Shown piece after piece: positions 11,403 to 20,858 of a stretch of 64,000 bases of DNA. Location: contig NC_067473.1 of assembly GCF_947179515.1 (NCBI RefSeq), positions 102,550,282 through 102,614,281 of the forward strand, in the 5' to 3' direction. This DNA comes from Apodemus sylvaticus (lineage: Eukaryota; Chordata; Mammalia; Rodentia; Muridae). Made by a program: the position numbers and the translations under genes. Positions within the stretch are counted from its first letter, which is position 1. Each line of letters begins with the position of its first letter. The notes under the pieces are model-generated. The model was given only the letters and a program-made list of their open reading frames with translations. It had not been told where the DNA came from and ran no database searches.

Positions 11403-11929
11403 CGCATGTGCTCCACCACTGAGCTAGAGTCCCAGCTAGAGACAGTTTAAAAAATACATGGAAAACAGAAAAGTTTGGTGTAAGACAGGAAACTAGATCC
11501 TGGGAAATGTTTGCTAACATGGCGAGGTGAGAAAGGCAATTCTCCCCAGTCAAGTCAAAAGGCAAAGAGGACCTCCACCGCTGGACAGACACTCAGGTAG
11601 AGCCACTCCGCTAACACCTACCTGAAAGGGAGGAGCTCGTTCCCCAGCCCTTCTCCCACTCTTTTGGTGCTGCTACCTCAAAAGGTCCAGGTCCCTGCAC
11701 TAGCTCAGGACCCAGGAGAGATGCAGACATCCCAAGAAGTTGGCCCTTTCTGGCTCCCGCCAGTTCTAGGACCCCCAGCTCTATAGCTCCACCAGGTCAG
11801 GCACTAACTACAAAACTTGGATCAATTTTGGCCACCACCAGTTCTTGATGGGCCCCACCAGCTAAAAATGGCTTTTACATTTTTAAATGGTGGTGGTGGC
11901 AAGGTTTCAAGGAACCATATTTCATGACA
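11403..11929. other. Unassigned intronic DNA
   Basis: Nothing recognisable. Confidence 0.45.
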
Positions 11930-12112
11930 CATGAAAATTTTATGAAATTCAAATGTCAGTGTCCATAAATAAGGTTTTAAGTGGAACACGGCCATAACCA
12001 TTTGATTAGCTGCCTCTCATATGACTGCCGTGGTAGTGACAGATAAAGTTGGCCAAGCCTATGTTTTCTCCCTGGCCCTTTACTTTAGAGAAAGTGTGCT
12101 AACCCTGGCCTA
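11930..12112 (-). repeat. Ancient mammalian interspersed repeat
   Basis: Reverse counterpart of the 2393-2590 family: GTGGAACACGGCCATAACCA, TGGCCCTTTACTTTAGAGAA and GTGCTAACCCTGG. Confidence 0.55.
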
Positions 12113-12784
12113 GAGCAGTCTCTGTATCCTTGGCTGCATTCGTTTTTCTCAGAGGCCAGTGCTTGATCTCGACAGGTGTTCATCTTGGAGCTGTATGGTC
12201 CCAAGTTACACCATCTGTACACTACAGAGCAACTGGTTAGAGCTGGGAGAAGACACAGGAACAAGTTCCTTGGACACATAAGGCTGTAAAAGCAAGACCT
12301 AGGCAAGAACATCACAGGCTGTCCAGCTCTGCCCGGAACTAGACTACATCATCCCGTTCTGGGTCATACTCCGGAGGAAAACAGCTGCAGAGACTGGAGG
12401 ACGGATGATTAAAACCCAGACCACTAAAGAGTGTTGTGCTAGGTGAGGTGGCTCAGGAGGGAGGCAGATATAGGAAGACTGGCTACAGAATGGGCCTGAA
12501 AGTGTGACGCCAGTCTCCTGTGCATAGTGAGATCAGACCAGCTGAAAATGGGTACTATGATCATGTCTCAAAAACAAAGAGAAAGGAAAACAAAAATCTG
12601 GGATTGTACCCTATATTGTACCCTATATATCTGGGACTGTCAAATACTTCCTGATGAAAATAATTACTGCCTGAAATAATATACTACAAAATATAGACAA
12701 ATCTCATGAACAGACGTGATACTAAAACTATCATTCCTGACTTAGGCCAAAAACTAGACCCTTAAATTTTAACCCTGTTAAAGG
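12113..12784. other. Unassigned intronic DNA
   Basis: Contains a possible very old B1-like stretch at 12435-12575 and a short duplicated ATTGTACCCTATAT at 12602-12630; otherwise nothing recognisable. Confidence 0.4.
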
Positions 12785-12875
12785 TCTAAGAGCATACACC
12801 TTTAATCACAGTTCTGGGGAGGCACAGGCAGGCAAAACTCTGGCCAGCCAGGGCTACTTAGTGAGGCACTGTGTC
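12785..12875 (+). repeat. B1 fragment
   Basis: ACACCTTTAATCACAGTTCTGG and CAGCCAGGGCTACTTAGTGA. Its 3' end runs into the tetranucleotide repeat. Confidence 0.65.
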
Positions 12876-12886
12876 TAGATAGATAA

Positions 12887-12936
<50 letters not shown>

Positions 12937-12968
12937 TTAATTAATGTATGTATGTATGTATGTATGTA
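12876..12968. repeat. (GATA)n followed by (GTAT)n microsatellite
   Basis: About 15 GATA units at 12876-12936, an 8-bp spacer, then about six GTAT units. It grows from the A-rich end of a B1. Confidence 0.95.
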
Positions 12969-14119
12969 AAATCAAGCATTGTGCAATACCTTCAACACAT
13001 CCATTTAGGAAGATCCATTTAGGAAACATCTGGCATTAAGGTGCCAAGAAAGGTGTTGAAAAAGTTCAAGATCTCAGGCAACTAAAAGGTACATACCCTT
13101 TCCAAGACCAAAGAAGCGGCGAAGGGCTCAGCCATACAATGTGTTCTATTGAAGGATGCTACATCTATCTAAGCCATTTCAGTCACTCAAACACACCATC
13201 TGAGGGCACTTTTTCCAGGTGACTGCTCATTAAGAATATGCAGCCTGCTTCCTTAAGGCGACTGCTACTAGTTGTTTTAATCTGGTTCCTGAGTGAAAGC
13301 CTCAACTCCAGGCTCCTGTTCATTTTGTCTTGAAGGTGGTCAACACGCCAACTGAAGCCATCTAAAATTAACCTGACCATCTCCAAATGGAATTTGATTA
13401 TAACCTTAATTAAAACTGTTTTCAAATTGCAGTGATAAGGAACACATTCCCATTAAACATATAAAATGGTTTAACAGGTGAGTTACCAAATATTTTTCAT
13501 CTGATTGAGGCTAAATTAAGTACCCTACTATTTAAAAGTGTCCAATACTTTAACAGTAATCAAAAATGCTCCAAGAAGTCTCTTTCCTATTAGTTGTTTT
13601 TAAAAAGAGAGACTCAACGAACACAAAATGTTCGTTTTGTAGTCAATCTCAATCTTGCCTTTAGAAATGCAAATTCTGAAACTTTCACTAAATGTATGTT
13701 AATTGATCTGAGTTTTTCACCCTAGAAAATCCAAGGTCTGTATTTCCCTAAGAATGCCCTTCCCTCTGGGAGAATCTACCTCCTCAAACTTTCTCCACTT
13801 CCAAAGCACCTATACAGGACTTGAAAAATCTAAGGGACACAATACTTTCAGGTCACTTATACAATCTTCCTTCCATTAACCGTACTGAAATAAACTTTTC
13901 ACTAAGTGGTGACTACTTTTAAAGATAAAACCTGCCGTAGTGAAACAAAGAGAGCATAACCCCCTCCCCCTTCCCTAAAGCATATGGTAGTAAATTCGAG
14001 TTAACTTATTTTTCACCAGTTCATGGCCCATCCGTCGGCCTTAAAACACTTGTGCCTTTGTGCCATGGGGCTGGGACGTGAGCGGTCTGATTCTTAACCA
14101 CAGAACCCTAGCGTGTTTC
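12969..14119. other. Unassigned intronic DNA next to the CpG island
   Basis: AT-rich, no young repeats recognised. The absence of SINEs in the 1.1 kb beside the promoter differs from the rest of the intron. Confidence 0.5.
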
Positions 14120-14931
14120 CACAGGGCACCGCGGAAGTCCAAACGCCCCCCGACTGTAAGCCTGCTTCGGTGGGCAGCGCACGCGGGTGAGGGCCCGGGA
14201 CCGGCCGGGAGCAAGTTCCGCTCTGGCGAGGTGACGGAGCAGGGAGTTTGCTCACCGCGGCCGGGCTGGATCCACCCCGGGAACTTGGCTTACCCGAGCC
14301 CAGGGACGCGCAGAGGCCTACCGCGAGGCCGGGCGAGCTCCAGTCACCCTGGGCTACCCGAGCCCGAGCCGCGGCGCCTTCCCGCTCGCACGGCCGCGGC
14401 CCTCAGGCGGGGCCGTCGCTCGCCCGCGGTCTCTCAGAGACCGGACGCGCCCGCGGGGCCCGGACCCCGCTCCCCTGTCGCGGCCGCACGCCCGCGACCC
14501 GGCTCGGCCACGGCGCCGGGCTCTTCCGGGAGCCGCCGCAGCTAGGCCGCGCCGGGGCCCCGCGGTTCCCCCGGTCCGGCCGGCCGGGCCTCGGCGTCCG
14601 GTATGTGTCCCGAGGGCCAGGCTCCCGCCGGTAACGGGCCCCGCCGCCTCCCCTCCCCCTCTCCCGCCCCATGACAGTGCAAAGCCTCCGGCCGCCCGGC
14701 CGCCCCGCCTCCGGCTCCAGGCCCAGCTCAGGGCCGCGGCCGCAAGCCACGGTTGCGGCCGCCGCTCCCGCTCCCGCTCGCTCTTCGGGCCGCGGTCGCC
14801 TCGGGGTCCCCAGCCCCGCGACTCGGGTCCGGCCCGCGTCCCCGCTGGTACCCCGCTGCCCTCAGCGGCGCCCGGACCTCGGGCGGGGTAGGCCGAGGCC
14901 CAAGCGGTGGGGGCGGGGGCTCGGCTCTCAC

Positions 14932-14947
14932 CTTCATGTCGGGACAT
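14932..14947 (-). CDS. Kcmf1: Kcmf1 first coding exon (partial CDS, codons 1-5 plus 1 nt)
   Basis: Read on the minus strand, this exon encodes Met-Ser-Arg-His-Glu and the first G of codon 6. It is followed at once by GTGAGA, so the junction AAG|GTGAG is a near-consensus splice donor. KCMF1 proteins begin MSRHEGVSC (recalled), and a phase-1 intron in a Gly codon fits. The start is well defined: an A lies at -3 and an in-frame TGA lies three codons upstream (14954-14956). KCMF1 is an E3 ubiquitin ligase with an N-terminal ZZ-type zinc finger and C2H2-like fingers, known as a partner of UBR4. None of those domains is in this window: the ZZ finger starts in the next exon, beyond the left edge. 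The open frame that continues MSRHEGESRAP is read-through into the intron, not protein. Identification rests on only five residues plus splice phase and CpG-island context, but the match is specific. Confidence 0.85.
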
Positions 14948-15101
14948 CCTAGTTCAGACGCTGGCGGCGCGGCCCCTCCCGGGCTCCCGGCTGCAGTGTG
15001 CCCCCACCGCGGGCTCCCGGCGCTGCCCGCGCCCGGCCGGCCGACTCCCACTCGACTCCCGGGCTCGGCCGCGGGGGCGGGGTGGGCAGGGGAGCGCTCC
15101 C

Positions 15102-15123
15102 GCGGCGGCGGCGGCGGCGGCGG
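15102..15123. repeat. (CGG)n tract in the Kcmf1 leader region
   Basis: Seven uninterrupted CGG units on the plus strand read as CCG in the minus-strand leader, about 155 nt before the start codon. Short CGG/CCG runs are common in CpG-island leaders and can be length-variable and structured. Confidence 0.8.
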
Positions 15124-15335
15124 GGAGGCGGCGCGGGGCGGGAATGGGGCCGGGCCTGGCCGGGGCTGAGCTCCTCCAGGAGGCGGGTCCGACGCGGCCG
15201 CGGCTCCGCCGGCGCCCGCCGTGACTCGGTCACTCTCGGGCCCCCGCCGGCTCCCGGCAGCGGCGCGGCGTCCGCAAATCCCGCTCGTCCCCTCCCCCGG
15301 CCCGCCCCCCGCCCGTCTCCGGGCTCGGGCCGCCG

Positions 15336-15375
15336 CCTCCTCCTCCTCTTCCTCCTCTTCCGCCTCCTTCCGCCC
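15336..15375. repeat. CCTCCT/CCTCTT polypyrimidine tract in CpG island
   Basis: A CT-rich run on the plus strand reads as purine-rich GAGGAA repeats on the Kcmf1 strand. The GAGGAAGAGG register contains several ETS-like GGAA cores. Confidence 0.5.
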
Positions 15376-15899
15376 GCACGCCCGCCCCGCCTCTCGCCGC
15401 CCTGAGGCCCCGCGGCCGGCGGGCGACCGTGCTTGGCGGCGGCCCTGCCGCGGTCCCGCAGCACCCGAGCCCAGCCGCGGCCCGCCACGCTGCGCGTGGG
15501 GAGGACGAGGACGCGAAACGCCCCCGAGGTGGCTCCCCTGCGCCTGGGCGCGCGGCTGCCGGGCCATCGCAGACCTCCCGGGGACGTGTGTTTGTGTGCT
15601 TTGAAAGCCGGGGACCCAGAAGGGAAAGGCAGTCGGGCCTCTGGGGCTCGTGTGTCCCCAGGCCCACGGGGAAGCCGAGGCCTAGCGAGCCGGCTCGGCT
15701 GCTCGGCCGAGAAAACTTGGTGGGCTTCGGGGCTACTTTGCTTCCGGCTCGTGGACTGCTTCTGTGTGTGTGCTTGTCTTTCCCTGCAACCTTCCCCAGG
15801 CTCCTTACAACCTACTTTCTCTTCAGGCATTACTAACTCGACAAACACTTAGGACTACCCCTGACCACGTGTCAGTGGTGGCGTGGCGCAGGTAGAGCA

Positions 15900-16000
15900 G
15901 ATCGCGCCCTGGAGTTAAGACGTGTTCCGTCCTGGGGTTCTGGTTCTGATATGCCCGGTGTAACCTTGAACAAGTGACTTAACCTTGCTGAAGCCTTCGC
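15900..16000 (+). repeat. MIR SINE remnant
   Basis: CTGGGGTTCTGGTTCTGAT and CCTTGAACAAGTGACTTAACC match the MIR core in order. Confidence 0.75.
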
Positions 16001-16429
16001 TCTTATTGGTTCGCTTTTGGTAGTTAATTTTGCCTTTGTACACTCGAAATTGGACAAAGTTCCCGGCTAAGTTTAATCAAACTAGGGCCCAGGGTACTGC
16101 TCGCTTTGGCGATTTTCCTAATTTGCCCACTCTCCATTGGCCGTGGCACTGAACAAAGCGTTGGTTGCCATAGCTTCTGTGATTTTCAAAAAGGGCAAGC
16201 ATTCAATAGATGCAAGAGAAATACAGTACCAAATTTCCACATATAGAATATCTAGCAGAGGAAGGACCCTATTGTTACAATATTTTATTGAATATGATTT
16301 AAGTATGCCTGTTATTAAAAATATTAAAAGGTTTAATCCGAGAGAATACATAGTAGGTCATCCTTGTCTACCCAAGGAACTGTTTAAAGCTGTAATTAAT
16401 GATAAACCAGGGATCATATTAATTTGGGG
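16001..16429. other. Unassigned DNA upstream of Kcmf1
   Basis: Includes a CCATTGG (CCAAT-type) site at 16134-16140 and a GTTGCCATAGC X-box-like motif at 16161-16171. A plus-strand frame 16137-16439 is open for 100 codons with no recognised domain. Confidence 0.45.
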
Positions 16430-16556
16430 GTGGTTTTGAGACAGGACCTCGTACAGCCCGAGCCTGTTCAGGAATTGCTTATGTAGCTTGAGTATGACCT
16501 TCCCCACCTCTAAAGTGTTGGAATTAAAGGCATCTTCCACCACACCCCCAATTAAT
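16430..16556 (-). repeat. Old B1-type SINE
   Basis: GAGACAGGACCTCGTACAGC, AAAGTGTTGGAATTAAAGGC and CTTCCACCACACCCCC. Confidence 0.7.
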
Positions 16557-16716
16557 TTGGTTTAAATGAGGACTGGATAGCCAGAAATATTCCTGTTTCT
16601 TGTGTGGAATTCACACTGCCGACATCTATGCTAAGTAGGGGTTACAAAGAGAGCAGGGTTTGTAGTTAGCCTGATGGACGTCCTGTTTAGTGGATCCTTT
16701 CTGAGAACCCTAAGCA

Positions 16717-16741
16717 TTTATTATTATTATTATTATTATTA
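16717..16741. repeat. (TTA)n microsatellite
   Basis: Eight TTA units. Confidence 0.9.
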
Positions 16742-16824
16742 CTACTGGCAAGGGGTCCTGGGTGTCAGTCTAGGACCCTGAATATCTTGAGTTGTGAAAG
16801 TCAGGCCAGCAGCACTTAACACCG

Positions 16825-16835
16825 CCCCCCCCCCC
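16825..16835. repeat. C11 homopolymer
   Basis: Eleven consecutive C, followed by AAACACACACA. Confidence 0.9.
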
Positions 16836-17025
16836 AAACACACACAGGTCTCTTGAATGAATAATGGTTTTATATAAATTTGTATCAAAGTCTTAAAGCA
16901 GTCCTGTAAAAATGCTGGAGCATTTTTAGATTAGAGCATTTTACATTTTAGAGTAGCCAACGAAAGTAACACTTCCAGAAAGGAATACCAGTAAGTATGA
17001 AAACTGGGAGAGAAGAGGGGACTGG

Positions 17026-17200
17026 CAGCCCGGCGGCGGCGCACGCCTGGAATCCCAGCACTTGGGAGGCAGAGGCAGGCGGATTTCTGAGTTCAAGGCC
17101 AGTCTGGTCTACAGAGTGAGTTCCAGGACAGCCAGGACTACACAGAGAAACCCTGTCTTGCAAAAACCAAATCCAAAAAATCAAAAAAAAAAAAAGAAAA
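17026..17200 (+). repeat. B1 SINE
   Basis: Near-complete B1 beginning GCCCGGCGGCGGCGCACGCC, ending AAACCCTGTCTTGC plus A-rich tail. Confidence 0.95.
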
Positions 17201-17820
17201 AAGAAGAGGGGAACTGGGGCTGTGAGCTGGTGTGTTCCACGCCTATGGGAAAGTCACTCAGTGCTGTGTCCATGCATGTGACTAGGGAAAGGAACCTTGA
17301 AAACAAGTCTTACCGTGTTGAAGGGTTAGTCAGTCTTGTTCATGGGAGGAAACAGCTCTGTCTGACCTCCAAGGGGCTGCCGTCTGTTCTTTGACAGTGA
17401 TTTCATTGTTTTCAGTTGGGCAAAAGTAAGAAAATGAGCATAAAATCGTTTTCCTGTTCCAGTAAGATTAGGCTGGCTCATTACTACAGTTAGGTTTATG
17501 AACTCTAGCCAGTTAAAGGTTGAGCCTTTAAGTTCAAAACAAACCAAAACCCAGCCTTGTGGTAAATTCCTGTAAGTTCAGCATTTGCAGAGGGAGGGCA
17601 GGAGGAGTTCAAGGCCTGGGCTTGCTGGGTAGCTCTTCACCAGCAAGCTTCCCTGCAACCCACACTGAAGGAGAGAATCACCGCAGACATTTCCCTCCAG
17701 CCTATACTCAGGTGCTGGCACACAGAACTCAAGGCCGCGGACCCTGCCTCAAAAACTAGGACATATAAGTAGTCATTTCTTTCCCTTGCTGCTAAATGGG
17801 AAATGCTTTAAAAAAAAAAA
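17201..17820. other. Mostly unassigned intergenic DNA
   Basis: A possible degraded SINE at 17555-17755; no gene seen. Confidence 0.4.
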
Positions 17821-17902
17821 GACCTGGTGTGGTGCACTTAGGAAGCAGAAACAAGCAGACTGCCGTGAGTACAAGGCCAGCCTGGGCTACATGCCTTCAA
17901 AA
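17821..17902 (+). repeat. B1 fragment
   Basis: TTAGGAAGCAGAAACAAGC and TACAAGGCCAGCCTGGGCTA. Confidence 0.65.
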
Positions 17903-18061
17903 AAAAGGGCAACTTAAATCCTTATGCCAAATTGCTCAGCAAGTGAATTTTTTTTCATGGAACTGACTTTGAATTTAGTGTTCTTCTGCCTCAGCCTACC
18001 AAATTCTGGGATTAACAGGCACCGATCACCATGTGCAGCCACTTACAAGAATTTAGTGTTT

Positions 18062-18243
18062 AGGGCTGGAGAGATGGCTCATCAGGTAAGAGCACTGACT
18101 GCTCTTCCGTAGATCCTGAGTTCAAATCCCAACAACCACACGGTGGCTCACAACCATCTGTAATGAGATCTGACTCCCTCTTCTGGTGTGTCTGAAGACA
18201 GCAACAGTATACTTATATATAATAAATAAATCTTTAAGAAAAA
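18062..18243 (+). repeat. B2 SINE
   Basis: GGGCTGGAGAGATGGCTCAT, CACACGGTGGCTCACAACCA and AATAAATAAATC tail. Confidence 0.95.
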
Positions 18244-18449
18244 AAGTCCTATTAAAGTATGAACTAAGTCACATGACACAAATGGCGCGAGCAGTCCCAT
18301 GCAGCGAGGCTTGGAGAGCTAGATAATGTACTGGACTTTTGAGGTCATATTCTGTACTGTAATCGTAATCTTGACATTGCTGGGTATGCTTGTCAGAAGC
18401 CTGAACTATGAACCACAATAAAACTGTCCTTAAGCAAGAAAATCAATAG

Positions 18450-18560
18450 TGTCTGGGCACAGTGGCTCAAGCTGTAATCCCAACACCCAAGAGACAGAAT
18501 CAACACGATTATTGTGGGTTCAAAGCCAACCTGATTTACACATGAGATTTTTACCTCAAA
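18450..18560 (+). repeat. Old B1/B4-related SINE
   Basis: CTGGGCACAGTGGCTCAAGC and GGGTTCAAAGCCAACCTGAT. Confidence 0.5.
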
Positions 18561-18814
18561 CAAAAGTATGACTAGAGGTAACTCAGCCGTTGAGAGCACA
18601 GAGGTCAGATGGCCTACAAACACCTATCACTTCTGTTCCACGGCAGCCAGCGCTCTGTTGTGACCTCTGCAGGCCCTCGCATGTGCAGCGTACATGTGTA
18701 CATAAAGCTCAGCTGTCTGGGTTGGGTTTGTTAAAGAAGAGAAGATCTACTTAGCAAGTTTCAAGCCAGCCATCTCATATGGAAAAAGTGAAAGTACTTT
18801 GAAAAAAAAGAAAA

Positions 18815-18943
18815 CAGCAAGCAGTGGTGGCACACACCTTTAATCCCAACAGGGGCGTCTCAGAGTTTAAGCCCCTGGTCTACAGATGGAGTTCTAGGAC
18901 AGCCAGATCTACACAGACAAACCCTGTCTCCAAAAACAAAAGC
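18815..18943 (+). repeat. B1 SINE
   Basis: AGCAGTGGTGGCACACACC to ACACAGACAAACCCTGTCTC. Confidence 0.85.
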
Positions 18944-18947
18944 AAGA

Positions 18948-19040
18948 GCTGGGTATAGTGATGCATGCCTGTTCTGGCACTTAGGAGTCAGGACAAAGCC
19001 GCTAAGCTGAACTGATACCCTGTCTCAAAAATAGAAACAA
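18948..19040 (+). repeat. B1 fragment
   Basis: GCTGGGTATAGTGATGCATG and GATACCCTGTCTCAAAA. Confidence 0.6.
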
Positions 19041-19053
19041 AGAAGCACCAAAA

Positions 19054-19123
19054 GGTCTGGGGAGATGGCTCGGTGGCTAAGAGCACGTGTTCATCCAGAG
19101 GACCCAAGATCAATGCACAGTGG
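19054..19123 (+). repeat. B3 SINE, 5' part
   Basis: GGTCTGGGGAGATGGCTCGG and GAGCACGTGTTCATCCAGAG form the head of a B3. It stops at the first minisatellite unit and resumes at 20782. Confidence 0.8.
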
Positions 19124-20781
19124 CCAGGCCTAGCTCTTCACAAAGGCCTACACCTCCAGTGCCCAGGCCTAGCTCTTCACGAATGCCTACACCTCCAGTC
19201 CTAGGCCTAGTTCTTCACAAAGGCCTACACCTCCAGTTCCAGGCCTAGCTCTTCACAAATGCCTACACCTCCAGTTCCAGACCTAGTTCTTCACAAATGC
19301 TTACACCTCCAGTGCCCAGGCCTAGCTCTTCACAAATGCCTACACCTCCAGTGCTCAGGCCTAGCTCTTCACAAAGGCCTACACCTCCAGTGCCCAGGCC
19401 TAGCTCTTCACGAATGCCTACACCTCCAGTCCTAGGCCTAGTTCTTCACAAAGGCCTACACCTCCAGTTCCAGGCCTAGCTCTTCACAAATGCCTACACC
19501 TCCAGTGCCCAGGCCTAGCTCTTCACGAATGCCTACACCTCCAGTCCCAGGCCTAGCTCTTCACAAATGCCTACACCTCCAGTTCCAGGCCTAGCTCTTC
19601 ACAAATGCCTACACCTCCAGTGCTCAGGCCTAGCTCTTCATAAAGGCCTACACCTCCAGTTCCAGGCCTAGCTCTTCACAAATGCCTACACCTCCAGTGC
19701 CCAGGCCTAGCTCTTCACGAATGCCTACACCTCCAGTCCCAGGCCTAGCTCTTCACAAATGCCTACACCTCCAGTGCTCAGGCCTAGCTCTTCACAAAGG
19801 CCTACACCTCCAGTGCCCAGGCCTAGCTCATCACAAATGCCTACACCTCCAGTGCTCAGGCCTAGCTCTTCACAAAGGCCTACACCTCTAGTTCCAGGCC
19901 TAACTCTTCACAAATGCCTACACCTCCAGTGCCCAGGCCTAGCTCTTCACGAATGCCTACACCTCCAGTCCCAGGCCTAGCTCTTCACAAATACCTACAC
20001 TTCCAGTGCTCAGGCCTAGCTCTTCACAAAGGCCTACACCTCCAGTTCCAGGCCTAGCTCTTCACAAATGTCTACACCTCCAGTTCCAGGCCTAGCTCTT
20101 CACAAATGCCTACACCTCCAGTGCCCAGGCCTAGCTCTTCACGAATGCCTACACCTCCAGTTCCAGGCCTAGCTCTTCACAAATGCCTACACCTCCAGTT
20201 CCAGGCCTAGCTCTTCACAAATGCCTACACCTCCAGTTCCAGGCCTAGCTCTTCACAAATGCCTACACCTCCAGTGCTCAGGCCTAGCTCTTCACAAAGG
20301 CCTACACCTCTAGTTCCAGGCCTAACTCTTCACAAATGCCTACACCTCCAGTGCCCAGGCCTAGCTCTTCACGAATGCCTACACCTCCAGTCCCAGGCCT
20401 AGCTCTTCACAAATGCCTACACCTCCAGTGCCCAGGCCTAGCTCTTCACAAAGGCCTACACCTCCAGTTCCAGGCCTAGCTCTTCACAAATGCCTACACC
20501 TCCAGTGCCCAGGCCTAGCTCTTCACGAATGCCTACACCTCCAGTCCCAGGCCTAGCTCTTCACAAATGCCTACACCTCCAGTTCTCAGGCCTAGCTCTT
20601 CACAAAGGCCTACACCTCCAGTGCCCAGGCCTAGCTCTTCACGAATGCCTACACCTCCAGTCCCAGGCCTAGTTCTTCACAAAGGCCTACACCTCCAGTT
20701 CCAGGCCTAGCTCTTCACAAATGTCTACACCTCCAGTTCCAGGCCTAGCTCTTCACAAATGTCTACACCTCCAGTTCCAGG
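19124..20781. repeat. Minisatellite, about 43 units of 38-39 bp
   Basis: The unit starts AGGCCTAGCTCTTCACAAAT and ends CCTACACCTCCAGT plus GCCC, GCTC, TCC, CCT or CCC. Units differ by a few bases and by one base in length, so no reading frame is maintained. A marker variant (CACGAATGCC) recurs nine times, at 19181, 19412, 19527, 19719, 19951, 20143, 20373, 20527 and 20643. The intervals are multiples of about 38.5 bp (3-6 units), which shows expansion in blocks. The unit resembles the B3 segment GCTCACAA...CTGTAACTCCAGTTCCAGG, and the array sits exactly inside a B3. Confidence 0.97.
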
Positions 20782-20858
20782 CATCTGTTACCCTCTTCTG
20801 GCTCCAGAAGTACCAAAATACCTGTGGTGAATGCACATAAACTGAAACTTTAAAAAAC
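20782..20858 (+). repeat. B3 SINE, 3' part
   Basis: CATCTGTTACCCTCTTCTGG, then GTGGTGAATGCACATAAACTG and an A-rich tail: the B3 continuation after the array. Confidence 0.8.

Larger units (their letters stand above)
1..14931 (-). other. Kcmf1: Kcmf1 intron 1 (donor end, partial)
   Basis: The intron begins with GTGAGA at 14931 and runs left past the window edge. No acceptor followed by the ZZ-finger coding sequence expected in exon 2 is found in 1-14931, so intron 1 is at least 14.9 kb long. It is filled with SINEs, simple repeats and unassigned DNA listed separately. Confidence 0.8.
14881..15142. promoter_or_regulatory. Cluster of GC boxes (Sp/KLF sites)
   Basis: Consensus GGGCGGG cores occur at 14881-14888, 14909-14919, 15073-15082 and 15135-15142 on the plus strand. 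They flank the start codon on both sides. Such sites are typical of TATA-less promoters; binding is inferred. Confidence 0.55.
14120..15720 (-). promoter_or_regulatory. Kcmf1: CpG-island promoter and 5' leader of Kcmf1
   Basis: About 1.6 kb of very GC-rich, CpG-dense DNA stands out sharply from AT-rich flanks and contains no transposon copies. No TATA box is seen near the gene start. The minus-strand leader from 14948 to about 15560 has no upstream ATG (no CAT on the plus strand until 15565). The transcription start cannot be fixed from sequence; it probably lies between about 15.05 and 15.45 kb. The island extends about 0.8 kb into intron 1. CpG islands of this kind usually drive broad housekeeping expression and often fire in both directions, but no plus-strand exon could be shown. 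Confidence 0.85.

Noticed and set aside
14728..15567. Alternative Kcmf1 start at 15567 giving an N-terminal extension
   Set aside because: It is not in frame with the MSRHE start (an in-frame TGA lies at 14954-14956) and would read Gly/Arg/Pro-rich low-complexity sequence.
14060..15852. Many long open frames on both strands (up to 299 codons) in the CpG island
   Set aside because: Pro/Arg/Gly/Ala-rich translations in all frames are the usual by-product of GC-rich, stop-poor DNA; no domain is present and the true exon there is 16 nt.
19297..20672. Repetitive proline-rich frames (MPTPPVPRPSSS units) in the minisatellite
   Set aside because: Units are a mix of 38 and 39 bp, so the frame changes every few units; no start context or splice sites.
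19124..20781. CRISPR-like array
   Set aside because: Units are head-to-tail without unique spacers, and the genome is a mammal.
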